A stretch of 64,000 bases of DNA, taken from contig NZ_WWDL01000007.1 of NCBI RefSeq assembly GCF_009848505.1, positions 82,584-146,583 of the forward strand, written 5' to 3'. Shown piece by piece: positions 34,943 to 43,579 of the stretch (positions are counted from its first letter, which is position 1; every line of letters begins with the position of its first letter). This DNA comes from Muricoccus harenae (GTDB lineage: Bacteria > Pseudomonadota > Alphaproteobacteria > Acetobacterales > Acetobacteraceae). The position numbers and the translations under genes were made by a program. A model generated the notes under the pieces. It was not told where the DNA came from. It saw nothing but the letters and a program-made list of their open reading frames with translations, and did no database searches.

Positions 34943-36230
34943 CTGGACACCTCGAAGTACCCGCTGCTGAGTGGCCTTTGTGAGCGGGATGGTCGCCTGT
35001 GGTCGTGACGCGCCCCTGCTGAGGGTGCTGGATGATGAGCTTGGCGTGTTCGGCACCGCTTTTTATGGAGTCGCGGAGCTATGCGGGCGCAGTTCGGGTG
35101 CTGAGCCAGGCCAAGCGGGTGAAGTTGTAGGCCAAATTGGCCATGCCGATCTTCACCTGCGCGCGGGCCAGGCCGATGCTGCGGACGAACAGCGCCATGC
35201 GATGCTTCTGCGCGGCAAAGACGTGCTCGATGCCGGAGCGGATCCGGGCACGGGCGGCATTGGCCTTGGCCTGAAGTTCGGAGAGCCCGCGGCGCGGTGG
35301 CCGGCGGAACTGGATGCGCTCGCTCAGACCGCGCCTCTCCAGCACCTCCAGATTGCGTTTGGTGCGGTAGGCGGTGTCGGCCCAGACGCGGCTGGCGGTG
35401 TTCCCGGGATCCAGCAGGGCCGGAAAGCTGCGGCTGTCGTGCTGGGCGGCATCGGTCACCGTCCAGCGGCGGATCAGCCCATGCCGCCGGTCGATGCCGA
35501 TGTGGCTCTTGTAGCCAAAGACCGGCACCGCGATCTGGATGGCCTGGCGCGGCGTGCCTTCCGACTTGGGCTTGGCCCTGCCGCGCTTGAGGGTCCAGCG
35601 GGCATCCTGGTCCTTCTGTGCCCGCTTGGCTGGAGACCAGTCCGCGGGTGTACCGCCCTCCCGGATGATGGCCTTCTCCTCCAGGGTAAGCTTCTGGCGC
35701 GGCGCGGCGATGATCGTGGCGTCGATGATCTGCCCGCCCATGGCCAGGAAGCCCTGGTCCGCCAGCACCGAGTCAAAGCGGCGGAACAGCCCTTCGATGG
35801 CGCCCGCCTGCTTGAGCCGTTCGCGGTAAAGCCAGATCGTCTTGGCATCCGGCACTGCCTGGTGCAGGCCGAGGCCCGCGAAGCGCATGAAGCTCAAGCG
35901 GTCGCGCAGCTGGAACTCCGCCTGCCCGTCGGAGAGGCTGTAGAGCGCCTGAAGCACCAGGATGCGGAACATCCGCACCGCGTCATAGGGTGGGCGCCCG
36001 CCGCGGCTGCGATCCGACCGCGCCAGGGCCGCATCCAGCACCGGGCGGAAGACCTCGAAGTCGACCACCGCGGCGAGGCGTTCCAGCGGGTCGCCCGCGG
36101 CAGAGAGGGCCGCATACCGCTCGTCGACATCGAAGAAGCCCGGCTGATCCGCCACTGCCGCTGTCTCCGCTGACCGAGGCCAGTGAATCAGTTCGGCGCA
36201 GCAAGCGCGAGGTTTTTAGAGGTGTCCAAC
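34943..36230 (-). mobile_element. IS5-type insertion sequence
   Basis: About 1.29 kb around one DDE transposase. The ends are proposed from a matching inverted sequence: TGGACACCTC at 34944-34953 and GAGGTGTCCA at 36219-36228. Just inside, TGGCCTTTGTGAGCGG (34972-34987) and the inverse of TGGCCTCGGTCAGCGG (36168-36183) also match at 13 of 16, which strengthens the call but leaves the exact outer border uncertain. No target duplication is obvious. The element lies in the accessory segment between two tRNA genes. Confidence 0.7.
35079..36155 (-). CDS. IS5-family transposase
   Basis: 358 aa, intact. The N-terminal DUF772-type region (FFDVDERYAALSAAGDPLERLAAVVDFEVFRPVL, RPPYDAVRMFRILVLQALYSLSD) precedes a DDE domain: first Asp in GGQIIDATIIAAPRQ, second in RVWADTAYRTKRN, Glu in RIRSGIEHVFAAQKHRM. 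All three acidic residues are present, so the element could be active. Length and motifs fit the IS5 group. Confidence 0.93.
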   Translation of the reverse strand: MADQPGFFDVDERYAALSAAGDPLERLAAVVDFEVFRPVLDAALARSDRSRGGRPPYDAVRMFRILVLQALYSLSDGQAEFQLRDRLSFMRFAGLGLHQAVPDAKTIWLYRERLKQAGAIEGLFRRFDSVLADQGFLAMGGQIIDATIIAAPRQKLTLEEKAIIREGGTPADWSPAKRAQKDQDARWTLKRGRAKPKSEGTPRQAIQIAVPVFGYKSHIGIDRRHGLIRRWTVTDAAQHDSRSFPALLDPGNTASRVWADTAYRTKRNLEVLERRGLSERIQFRRPPRRGLSELQAKANAARARIRSGIEHVFAAQKHRMALFVRSIGLARAQVKIGMANLAYNFTRLAWLSTRTAPA

Positions 36231-36383
36231 TTATTCGGCTTGACTGACGGTGTCCACGGTCAGGGTTCACGAGCGGAGCACACGCCACTGCCAGCACCGC
36301 CTGTCTACTGGCCTAAAAGCCGTGATCAGATCCACAGTCCATGGCCATGGGCTAGCGCGTACCCAAATGGAGTGGTGGGCCCG

Positions 36384-38627
36384 TTATGAGGCAGCGGCGC
36401 CATTCAACAGCGTGGCGGCATGGGCAGCGACTTCGTCAGGATCGATGGGCTTTCGCAACAGGATCAGAGGTCCTTTCCCGCTTGCTTCGGCAAGATCTTC
36501 CGTGTCCGCGTCTCCAGCATAGCCGGTTACCAGAAGGGCAGGCAGGCCGGGGCGCCGCTCCCGCGCTGCACGAAGCAGTTCAAGGCCATTCATTCCCGGC
36601 ATAGCCAGATCGGTGACCAGCAGATCACACTGGCCCAGCCGGATGAGCGCTGCTGCGCCATCCTGCGCTTCATCCACCCGGTGCCCATGGTCGCGAAGCG
36701 CATTCGCCAGGACAGCACGAACCTGTGGTTCGTCATCGACAACCAGGATGCGTCCCGAAAGTTCGCTCGATCGTCCTGCCGCGATGGGGCCGGCCGGAGT
36801 CCGGGCGGGGCTGGCTTCCGCCGCCGTTTCCCCGACCGCGCAGGGCAGCCAAAGCGTAATCGTCGTTCCGTGGTCGGGTTCACTCTCAATCCTGAGGGCG
36901 CCCCCGGATTGCTCTGCGAAGCCCTTGGCCATCGCCAAGCCCAGCCCGGTTCCATCGCCTTTCGGCTTGGTGGTGAAGAAGGGTTCGCCGGCGCGCGCCA
37001 GAGTCGTGGCGTCCATTCCGGTACCCGTGTCGGTGACGGCCAGGCGGAGATAGACGCCTGGCCTGAGGCTTGGCACGCTTCCCAGATCGGCCCAGTTGTC
37101 TTCCGCCGCTGCGGAAAGAATGAGGTCGCCGCCACCCAGTGGAGCCATCGCATCACGGGCGTTGACGGCTAGATTGACCAGAACCGTCTCCAACTGACCA
37201 GGATCGGCTAGGACCTTCGGCAGGGTTGGGCTGGCCTCGATCCGAACCCGGATATTCGGCCCTATTGTATGGGTGAGCACCTCTCGCAGCCCGTTCAACA
37301 ACTCTGAAACATCGACCGGGACAGAACGCAGCTCGCCTCGCCGGGCAAAGGCGAGCAACCGCCGGGTGACGGACGCGCCTCGCTCCGCTGCCTCGGCAAT
37401 CATTCCGGCAAGCCGCTCTACGGCCTCCGGGTCCCTCTGCCGGCGCTGCATGCTCCTCGCACCCCCAAGAATGGCCTGAAGCACGTTGTTAAAATCGTGG
37501 GCGATGCCTCCGGCTAGCCGCCCGAGCGCCTCCATTCGCTGCGCCTGTGCCAGCTGCTCCAGGGCTGCCTCGCGTTCGTGCCGTGCCAGTTCCAGCGCCG
37601 ACCGCGTTCTTTGTCGCTCGATCCACAGCAGCAGCAAGGCGACGACGGCAAGGGCCAGCAGCGAGATGCCTCCTGCCGCACCGCGAAGCGCGGGCCGGAC
37701 GAAGGCCGTGCGGACCAGTTCCTGCTTCTCGTCCAGGAGAACCGAAACGACAAGCGGAAGACCGGCGGGCGAACGATAGGCGGTCAGCTTCGGGCGGCCA
37801 TCGAAAACACTGCGGGGGATCCATAGGCGGCCTGTCGGTGAGGCTTCGAGCGCCTGCCTCAAGGCTGCCTCCGACGGGATCACCTGGCCAAGTGCCTGCA
37901 GCACATCCCGGCTCCGGGCAATAATGATCCCATCCTGCCGCAGGACGGTTGCGCTGCTGCCAGCACCGAACTGCAGGGCCGCGAGTTGCTGCGAGAGCTC
38001 CACAGGGTCCATTGAGACCACGGCGACCCCGGCGAAGTCTCCTGCCAAGCTCCGGAGCGGACGTGTGACCTGCACGCTCCACTGGTTCGAGACGCGGCCG
38101 ACCACAGGCGCGCTGATAAAAAGTTCCCGGCGCCCTTCCCGATGAACACGGAAATGCTCGCGATCACTGAGGTCGACAGCTTGCCAGTCGGGCACGGACG
38201 ACCAGGCCAGCCGACCTTCGCGTTCGATGATGCCGACCTGGAGCACGCCGAACCGGCCTCGCCGAGCGATGTTGATGAGCTGTGCCTCGATGGCATCAAC
38301 CCCACTGCGATCGCCGGCTTCCAGGAGCTGCTGGCGAGCCTGCGCCAGGTCGTGCAGGCCCTCCACGGCTTCGAAGGTGCGGAGCAGGCTCTGCTCGATC
38401 GTCTCGGTGGCCACTTCGGCCCGCGACCAAGCAGCGGCCTTGGCCTCCTCCTCCACACGGCGGGCATAGCGCTCGGCGGTGAACCAGGCCGCGCCGGAGC
38501 AGATCGCCCAGCAGGTCATCATCACGGCCCACACCCTGCGCCGAGGCAGGGCGGTCAGAGCCTTCAACGCTCGTGCATATCGTTCGGATCGCAAAAGATG
38601 CCTGTCGCAACACCATGGGCAAGGCAA
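36384..38627 (-). CDS. Membrane hybrid sensor histidine kinase with periplasmic PDC-type sensor
   Basis: 747 aa. A membrane helix at about 32-50, a periplasmic double-Cache-like domain (about 55-310, with WQAVDLSDREHFRVHREG and RPLRSLAGDFAGVAVVSMDP), a second helix at about 315-336, HisKA with GGIAHDFNN (His 377), a HATPase domain (NLAVNARDAM, DTGTGM, GDGTGLGLAMAKG), and a C-terminal receiver with Asp in LLVTDLAMPGMNG. The first 30 residues may be an over-extended start. It lies at the tRNA-Phe end of the accessory segment. The signal is unknown, typically a small organic ligand for such domains. Confidence 0.87.
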   Translation of the reverse strand: MPCPWCCDRHLLRSERYARALKALTALPRRRVWAVMMTCWAICSGAAWFTAERYARRVEEEAKAAAWSRAEVATETIEQSLLRTFEAVEGLHDLAQARQQLLEAGDRSGVDAIEAQLINIARRGRFGVLQVGIIEREGRLAWSSVPDWQAVDLSDREHFRVHREGRRELFISAPVVGRVSNQWSVQVTRPLRSLAGDFAGVAVVSMDPVELSQQLAALQFGAGSSATVLRQDGIIIARSRDVLQALGQVIPSEAALRQALEASPTGRLWIPRSVFDGRPKLTAYRSPAGLPLVVSVLLDEKQELVRTAFVRPALRGAAGGISLLALAVVALLLLWIERQRTRSALELARHEREAALEQLAQAQRMEALGRLAGGIAHDFNNVLQAILGGARSMQRRQRDPEAVERLAGMIAEAAERGASVTRRLLAFARRGELRSVPVDVSELLNGLREVLTHTIGPNIRVRIEASPTLPKVLADPGQLETVLVNLAVNARDAMAPLGGGDLILSAAAEDNWADLGSVPSLRPGVYLRLAVTDTGTGMDATTLARAGEPFFTTKPKGDGTGLGLAMAKGFAEQSGGALRIESEPDHGTTITLWLPCAVGETAAEASPARTPAGPIAAGRSSELSGRILVVDDEPQVRAVLANALRDHGHRVDEAQDGAAALIRLGQCDLLVTDLAMPGMNGLELLRAARERRPGLPALLVTGYAGDADTEDLAEASGKGPLILLRKPIDPDEVAAHAATLLNGAAAS

Positions 38628-38747
38628 GGGAGCCTGCAGCCACGGAAGGCTGTACTGGAAGCGAGCTCATCGAGCCATCGGCAATGATGCAGGCAGACAG
38701 CCACGATGGAAGCCGTCGCACCCCTGTGGAGGACCACTGGGGCCGCC

Positions 38748-38840
38748 GTGCTAGCTCTGTGCTAGCAGCATTCTGGCTGCTCGGCAGGGCGCTGAAAAAG
38801 AAGGCCTAAAAAAAACCTGCTGTGCTAGAATTGTGCTAGC
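38748..38840. repeat. Two pairs of GTGCTAG repeats spaced 11 bp
   Basis: GTGCTAGC at 38748 and 38759, GTGCTAGA at 38822, GTGCTAGC at 38833. Within each pair the copies start exactly 11 bases apart, one DNA turn, and the pairs are 74 bases apart. They lie 62-154 bases beyond the 3' end of tRNA-Phe, which resembles the arm-type sites of a tyrosine integrase beside a tRNA attachment site. No integrase gene is seen here. The rest of 38628-38901 contains no recognised gene. Confidence 0.6.
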
Positions 38841-38901
38841 ACGTCTGACCCTCAACCCCCGGAGGGGTGCTCTACTAAGCTACTGATTAGTTAGAAGAGA
38901 A

Positions 38902-38977
38902 TGGTGCCCAGGAGTGGAATCGAACCACCGACACTGCGATTTTCAGTCGCATGCTCTACCAACTGAGCTACCTGGGC
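38902..38977 (-). tRNA. tRNA-Phe (GAA)
   Basis: Complete cloverleaf on the minus strand: acceptor GCCCAGG/CCTGGGC, anticodon loop CTGAAAA with anticodon GAA, T-arm with GGTTCGATTCC, and an encoded CCA (38902-38904). The 3' end faces the accessory segment. Confidence 0.97.
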
Positions 38978-39053
38978 CCAAGCGAAGCGGCAGTTGCCGC
39001 CGGCAGAGGTCGCGGGGGATAGACGATGCGTGCGTACCTGTCCAGGGGCCGCG

Positions 39054-39227
39054 TCATCGTTCCGCCTCGTCATCTGCCTCGTCCGCGGGCCCGGCCGGAA
39101 TGGCATAGGCGCCGCCCATCCAACGGCCGAGATCCACGTTCCTGCATCTGACTGAGCAGAAGGGCCGCGTGGCATGCTGGGTGGGCTTGCCGCAGACGGG
39201 GCAGGCGGGGGTCTTCTCAACGGGCAC
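39054..39227 (-). CDS. yacG: DNA gyrase inhibitor / zinc-binding protein YacG
   Basis: 57 aa from a GTG start. Four Cys (residues 9, 12, 24, 28) in ACPVCGKP and PFCSVRCRNVDLGRWM form the YacG zinc finger, and the sequence ends in an acidic tail (DEADDEAER). E. coli YacG binds gyrase and inhibits it. The start lies inside the end of the RNase E/G gene (11-base overlap, different frame), so it is coupled to that gene. Too short to stand out as an open frame by length. Confidence 0.9.
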   Translation of the reverse strand: MPVEKTPACPVCGKPTQHATRPFCSVRCRNVDLGRWMGGAYAIPAGPADEADDEAER

Positions 39228-40347
39228 GGGGCAGGGCGTCCTCGATCACTTCCTCTCCCGGCGCAAGGGCCGGATCGGTCACGAGGGAGATGGGGTGCGC
39301 CGCCTGGGCGGAGAAGTGCTCCAGCGCCCCGGGAAGCTCGCGCAGCGCCGCTAGCACGCGCGGATGCGCCCGCAGGGACAGCGCCGAGCCGGGGCGCGAA
39401 GCCGCCTCTCGCATCGCCTGACGCAGCGCCGCGAGGCCGTGCGCGAGGGGAGACAGCGGATGCCCCAGCACCTCATGCAGCGGCGGGTGAATGCGCGTGC
39501 GGACCATCTCCATCAGCCCGAGGCCGGTCAGCCCCACTACCCGCAGCAGCGGATCCCCGCTGGCGGCCGAGCGAAGCGCCGGCAGCAGAGCCGCGCGCGA
39601 CTTCGCGGACCCTCCCGCCAGATCCAGCAGGATCGGCCCCGCCAGGTGGCGCAGCCGGATCTGCCGCGCGGCCTCCGCGAGGGCGGCCGCGTTCACCGCG
39701 CGATGCGCACCCGAATCGCGGCCGGCGGCGGCACCCGTGTCCACGTCTAGCGCCGTAAGCGCCGGGGTCGGATGGATCAGCAACCGCCCGCCGCCCGGCA
39801 AGGGCACCTCGGGGGAGGCCAACTGGTCGAACTCCGCCTCCACGGCCTCGTCGAAGGCCGGGTGAGGCAGCAGGCGCAAGCGGTCCGGGCCCAGGGCCTG
39901 CCGCAGGCGGGCCGCCTCGCCAGGGTGGTCGGACAAGATAGGGGCGGAAGGATGCGCCGCCGCCAGCCGTAGCGCGGCGTCCGGACCGTGGCGCAGCAGG
40001 CGGGGAGGACCTTCGCGTGGCAGGTCCTTGGGCAGGCCGGTCCCGGCCAGGCGCGGTCCCTTGCCCCCCTGGGCCGCACGGGTAACGCGCAGCGGCAGGA
40101 AACTGCCCTCGTGCCGCCCCTCGCCGCCCTGGGCATCAGGCAGGAAGCCGCTGACCCCTCCCTCCAGCGCAACGAAGGCGCCGGACAGGGCGGGCATGCG
40201 GGCCGCGATGCGGCCGATATGGATGTCGCCGACTCCATCGGGCCGGGACGGCCGCTCGATGAAGGCCGCCTGAAGCGCGCCATCCCGCCAGAGCGCGACA
40301 CGGCGCTCCCCGGGCGAGGTGGAGACAAGAATGGAGGCGTCGGACAT
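39217..40347 (-). CDS. Short RNase E/G-family ribonuclease
   Basis: 376 aa. The S1-like N-terminal part (VSTSPGERRVALWRDGALQAAFIERP, GDIHIGRI, GAFVALEGGVSGFLP) is followed by the catalytic core with Asp in LTALDVDTGAA and Asp in GPILLDLAGG, the two metal-binding Asp of RNase E/G, then LGLMEMVRTRIHPPL. It is shorter than E. coli RNase G (489 aa), and the CPxCxG zinc-link Cys expected after the MVRTR segment are absent. Part of the infA-maf-rng-yacG run conserved in alphaproteobacteria. Confidence 0.85.
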   Translation of the reverse strand: MSDASILVSTSPGERRVALWRDGALQAAFIERPSRPDGVGDIHIGRIAARMPALSGAFVALEGGVSGFLPDAQGGEGRHEGSFLPLRVTRAAQGGKGPRLAGTGLPKDLPREGPPRLLRHGPDAALRLAAAHPSAPILSDHPGEAARLRQALGPDRLRLLPHPAFDEAVEAEFDQLASPEVPLPGGGRLLIHPTPALTALDVDTGAAAGRDSGAHRAVNAAALAEAARQIRLRHLAGPILLDLAGGSAKSRAALLPALRSAASGDPLLRVVGLTGLGLMEMVRTRIHPPLHEVLGHPLSPLAHGLAALRQAMREAASRPGSALSLRAHPRVLAALRELPGALEHFSAQAAHPISLVTDPALAPGEEVIEDALPRAR

Positions 40348-40382
40348 GCCGGGCTACCGCGCGGCGGCGCGCGGGCCGGGGT

Positions 40383-41060
40383 TCACGGCCGCAGCCACCC
40401 CACGCCCCGCAGCAGCTGCGCCGTCTCGAAGAGGGGCAGCCCAACCACGTTGGAATGGCTGCCGGAGAGGAAGCGCACGAACACCTCCGCGCTCTGGTGG
40501 ATGGCATAACCGCCGGCCTTGCCCTCCCACTCCCCGCTGGCGACGTAATGCTCGGCCTGGGCATCGGTCAGCCGCTGGAAGGCGATGGTGGTCTCGACCA
40601 GCCGCGTCCGCAGCGTGCCATCCGGGGTGATCAGCGCCACCCCCGTGGTCACGCGGTGCCGGCGGCCGGAGAGGAGATCGAGGAAGCGCCGCGCCTCGGC
40701 GGCATCGGCAGGCTTGCCCAGGATGCGACGGCCGACGCCGACCACCGTATCCGCGGCCAGCACCAGGGCCCCAGGTGCGCGCGCCGCGACCGCCTCGGCC
40801 TTGGCGCGTGCCAGGCGCTGGGCAAGCTGGCGCGGCTGCTCGGCCTTGCGGGGCGTCTCGTCCACATCTGCGGGGTCGACACGGTCGGGCTGGATGCCCA
40901 GCCTTGCCAGCAGGTCCAGGCGGCGCGGGCTGGCGCTGGCGAGAATAAGGGGCGGGCGGGGGGCGCTGGCCCCATCGGGCGGGCCCGCGGAAAGCGGCCC
41001 GGAAGTCCCGTCGGCTGAAATTCCGGCGCTCGAAGCCCCTTCGCTCAAGGCGAAGCTCAC
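40383..41060 (-). CDS. maf: Maf-family nucleoside triphosphate pyrophosphatase
   Basis: 225 aa; hydrolyses non-canonical or modified nucleoside triphosphates. Motifs [35 protein letters not shown] (catalytic Asp), [14 protein letters not shown] and [16 protein letters not shown] are all present after a Ser/Gly/Pro-rich N-terminal extension of about 35 residues. The start overlaps the infA stop by four bases (ATGA). Confidence 0.92.
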   Translation of the reverse strand: MSFALSEGASSAGISADGTSGPLSAGPPDGASAPRPPLILASASPRRLDLLARLGIQPDRVDPADVDETPRKAEQPRQLAQRLARAKAEAVAARAPGALVLAADTVVGVGRRILGKPADAAEARRFLDLLSGRRHRVTTGVALITPDGTLRTRLVETTIAFQRLTDAQAEHYVASGEWEGKAGGYAIHQSAEVFVRFLSGSHSNVVGLPLFETAQLLRGVGWLRP

Positions 41061-41275
41061 TTGAAGCGGAACGTGATCCGGCCCTTGGTCAGGTCATAGG
41101 GCGTCATCTCGACATTCACCCGGTCGCCGGCCAGCACGCGGATGCGGTTCTTGCGCATCTTCCCGCTGGTATGGGCCAGGACCATGTGTTCGTTGTCGAG
41201 CTTCACGCGGAACATGGCGTTGGGCAGCAGCTCAACCACCTGGCCGCTGAACTCGATCATGTCTTCCTTCGACAT
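41057..41275 (-). CDS. infA: Translation initiation factor IF-1
   Basis: 72-aa S1-fold protein binding the 30S A site. The sequence [20 protein letters not shown], then [20 protein letters not shown] and [13 protein letters not shown], is near the universal family consensus. It is the first gene of the infA-maf-rng-yacG unit, with a candidate promoter 154 bases upstream. Confidence 0.98.
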   Translation of the reverse strand: MSKEDMIEFSGQVVELLPNAMFRVKLDNEHMVLAHTSGKMRKNRIRVLAGDRVNVEMTPYDLTKGRITFRFK

Positions 41276-41428
41276 GCGTATCCTTCATCTCATCGCGGGA
41301 GCGCCGCGACCCCGCTGTGATGAAGGGGCGGCGCATGATCAGCGGGCAGCGCGGTTGCGCGTCCGGCCCGGCACGCGAACAGGCGCGGGCCCGAAGCGGG
41401 ACCGCGCATTGTGTGTCAGAGCGGTCGG

Positions 41429-41457
41429 AACATGATGCCCCGGGGCGTCCGGGTCAA
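41429..41457 (-). promoter_or_regulatory. Candidate sigma-70 promoter for infA operon
   Basis: On the minus strand TTGACC (41452-41457), a 17-base spacer, then CATGTT (41429-41434). The -35 is good and the -10 is weak. It lies in the 255-base gap between hisD and infA, where no gene is seen. Confidence 0.4.
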
Positions 41458-41530
41458 GGAAACGGCCCATCTCCAGACGGAATGGCGGCCCGCGATGCGC
41501 GAAGGCCTCACGTTGCGTACCCAGGATGCC

Positions 41531-42826
41531 TTATGGAATCCCGATTCGCCCCGCGATGCTCCGCGCATGGGCCTCCAGGCCCTCGGCCCGTGCCAGGGCC
41601 ACCGCGGCCGGTCCGGTAGCACGCAGCCCGGCTTCCTCGGCGGCGATCCAGGTGGTGCGCTTGAGGAAATCGAAGACCGAGAGCCCTGAAGCGAAGCGTG
41701 CCGTCCGCCCGGTGGGCAGGACGTGGTTCGGCCCGGCCACATAGTCGCCCAGCGCCTCCGGGCACCAGGGGCCAAGGAAGGCCGCGCCGGCATGGCGGAT
41801 GCGGGCGAAGAGCCCGGCGGGATCGGCCACCATGATCTGCAGATGCTCCGGCGCCAGCCGGTCGGTCAGGGCCGCGCCTTCCGTCCAGTCCCGCACCAGG
41901 ATCACGGCGCCATGACGGGCCCAGGATTCGCCGGCGATGGCGGCGCGGGGAAGGGTGGCCAGCGCCGCCTTCACGGCCACCGGCACCGCATCGGCCAGGG
42001 CGGCGTTGTCGGTGATGAGGATGGATTGCGCCGCCTCGTCGTGCTCGGCCTGCGCCATCAGGTCCATGGCCACGCGCTCCGGGTCCTGGTTTCCATCGGC
42101 CAGCACCACCACCTCGGAGGGGCCGGCGATGGAATCGATGCCCACCCGGCCGAAGACCTGCCGCTTGGCCTCCGCCACATAGGCGTTGCCGGGACCGGTG
42201 ATCTTGTCCACCGGGGCGATGCTGTCCGTGCCCCAGGCCAGTGCCGCGACGGCCTGGGCGCCGCCGATGCGCCACACCTCGGTCACCCCGGCGCGCTGGG
42301 CGGCGGCCAGGACCAGCGGGTTCAGCTCCCCATCCGGGGTTGGTACCGCCACCGCCACGCGCGGCACGCCGGCCACACGGGCCGGGATGGCGTTCATCAG
42401 CACGGAGGAGGGATAGGCCGCCTTGCCGCCAGGCACATAGAGGCCCGCTGCATCCACGGCACCCCAGCGCATGCCGAGCGTCAGCCCGGCGGGGTCCGGC
42501 ACGGTGATGTCCAAGGGCATCTGGGCACGGTGAAAGGCTTCGATCCGGGTCGCGGCTGTATCCAGCGCCGCCATCAGCTCAGGCGGGATCGAGGCGGTGG
42601 CGGCGGCGATCTCATCCGGCGTCACGCGAAGCGCGGCGGCGTCCCGGGGCTGCCAGCGGTCGAAGCGGGCGGTCAGTTCCAGCAGGGCGGCATCGCCCTC
42701 GGCGCGAACCCGGCCGATGATCTCCGCCACGGCCCCATCCACGCGCGAGGTCGTCTCGCGGGCCGTGTCCAGCAGGGCAAGGAAATCCGCCTCGAACCCG
42801 GCCTCGCCCGTATCCAGCCGCTTCAC
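41531..42826 (-). CDS. hisD: Histidinol dehydrogenase
   Basis: 431 aa; oxidises histidinol to histidine with two NAD in the last two steps of histidine synthesis. The family motif IDSIAGPSEVVVLADGNQDPE and the catalytic LAQAEHDEAAQS-type stretch are present, as are the metal His in AGPNHVLPTGRTARF. The start overlaps the hisG stop by four bases, so the two are coupled. Confidence 0.96.
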   Translation of the reverse strand: MKRLDTGEAGFEADFLALLDTARETTSRVDGAVAEIIGRVRAEGDAALLELTARFDRWQPRDAAALRVTPDEIAAATASIPPELMAALDTAATRIEAFHRAQMPLDITVPDPAGLTLGMRWGAVDAAGLYVPGGKAAYPSSVLMNAIPARVAGVPRVAVAVPTPDGELNPLVLAAAQRAGVTEVWRIGGAQAVAALAWGTDSIAPVDKITGPGNAYVAEAKRQVFGRVGIDSIAGPSEVVVLADGNQDPERVAMDLMAQAEHDEAAQSILITDNAALADAVPVAVKAALATLPRAAIAGESWARHGAVILVRDWTEGAALTDRLAPEHLQIMVADPAGLFARIRHAGAAFLGPWCPEALGDYVAGPNHVLPTGRTARFASGLSVFDFLKRTTWIAAEEAGLRATGPAAVALARAEGLEAHARSIAGRIGIP

Positions 42827-43518
42827 GCCGAAAGTGCCTCCCGGAAGCGGGCCAGCCAGTTGCCGATCAGCTCGGGCTCCGTCTTCAGCGCCGTGCGGTT
42901 GACGATGAGGCGGGAGGTAACCTGGGCGATCACCTCGCGCTCCACCAGCCCGTTGGCCTTCAGGGTGGAGCCGGTTTGCACCAGGTCCACGATCAGCCGG
43001 GACAGGCCGAGTGAAGGGGCCAACTCCATCGCGCCGTTCAGGTGGACGACTTCCGCCTGCACCCCGCGGGCGGCGAAGTGGCGCCGGGCGATGCCGGGAT
43101 ACTTGGTGGCCACCGTCACGCGCGACCAGCGACCGACCTCGTCGGCGACAGGATCATCGGCCGGCCCGGCCACGCTCACGCGGCACCGGCCGACGCCGAG
43201 GTCGAGCGGAGCGTAGATCTCGGGATAGTCGAATTCCATAAGCACATCGGCGCCGCAGATGCCGATCTGCGCGCCGCCATGGGCGACGAAGGTGGCCACG
43301 TCGAAGGGCCGCACCCGCACCACGTCGAGACCGGCATGGTTAGTCGGGAAGCGGAGATGACGACTGTCCTCGTCATGGAAGTCGCCGCCCGGCACCAGCC
43401 CGGCCGCGGCCAGGAGGGGCTGCACCTCCTTGAGGATACGGCCCTTAGGTAGCGCGAGGATGAGGTCAGTGGTCCCGGATGCGCCGGGAAGGAGGGGAGA
43501 AGTGATCGGGTGGTCCAT
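42823..43518 (-). CDS. hisG: ATP phosphoribosyltransferase, short form
   Basis: 231 aa; condenses ATP and PRPP, the first step of histidine synthesis. LILALPKGRILKE at the N-terminus and the PRPP loop LIVDLVQTGSTLKANGL are clear. The length is that of short-form HisG, which lacks the regulatory domain and normally needs HisZ; hisZ is not in the window. An ATG five codons upstream (43533) is an alternative start. Confidence 0.94.
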   Translation of the reverse strand: MDHPITSPLLPGASGTTDLILALPKGRILKEVQPLLAAAGLVPGGDFHDEDSRHLRFPTNHAGLDVVRVRPFDVATFVAHGGAQIGICGADVLMEFDYPEIYAPLDLGVGRCRVSVAGPADDPVADEVGRWSRVTVATKYPGIARRHFAARGVQAEVVHLNGAMELAPSLGLSRLIVDLVQTGSTLKANGLVEREVIAQVTSRLIVNRTALKTEPELIGNWLARFREALSA

Positions 43519-43579
43519 GGGGGAGCCTAGCACCGTTCGAACGACGTTTCGAAGGGCACATCGATGAAGGATTCTTGAG

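Noticed and set aside
38573..38809. Truncated integrase ending in ALKKKA
   Set aside because: The frame has no integrase motif; only its position by tRNA-Phe suggested it.
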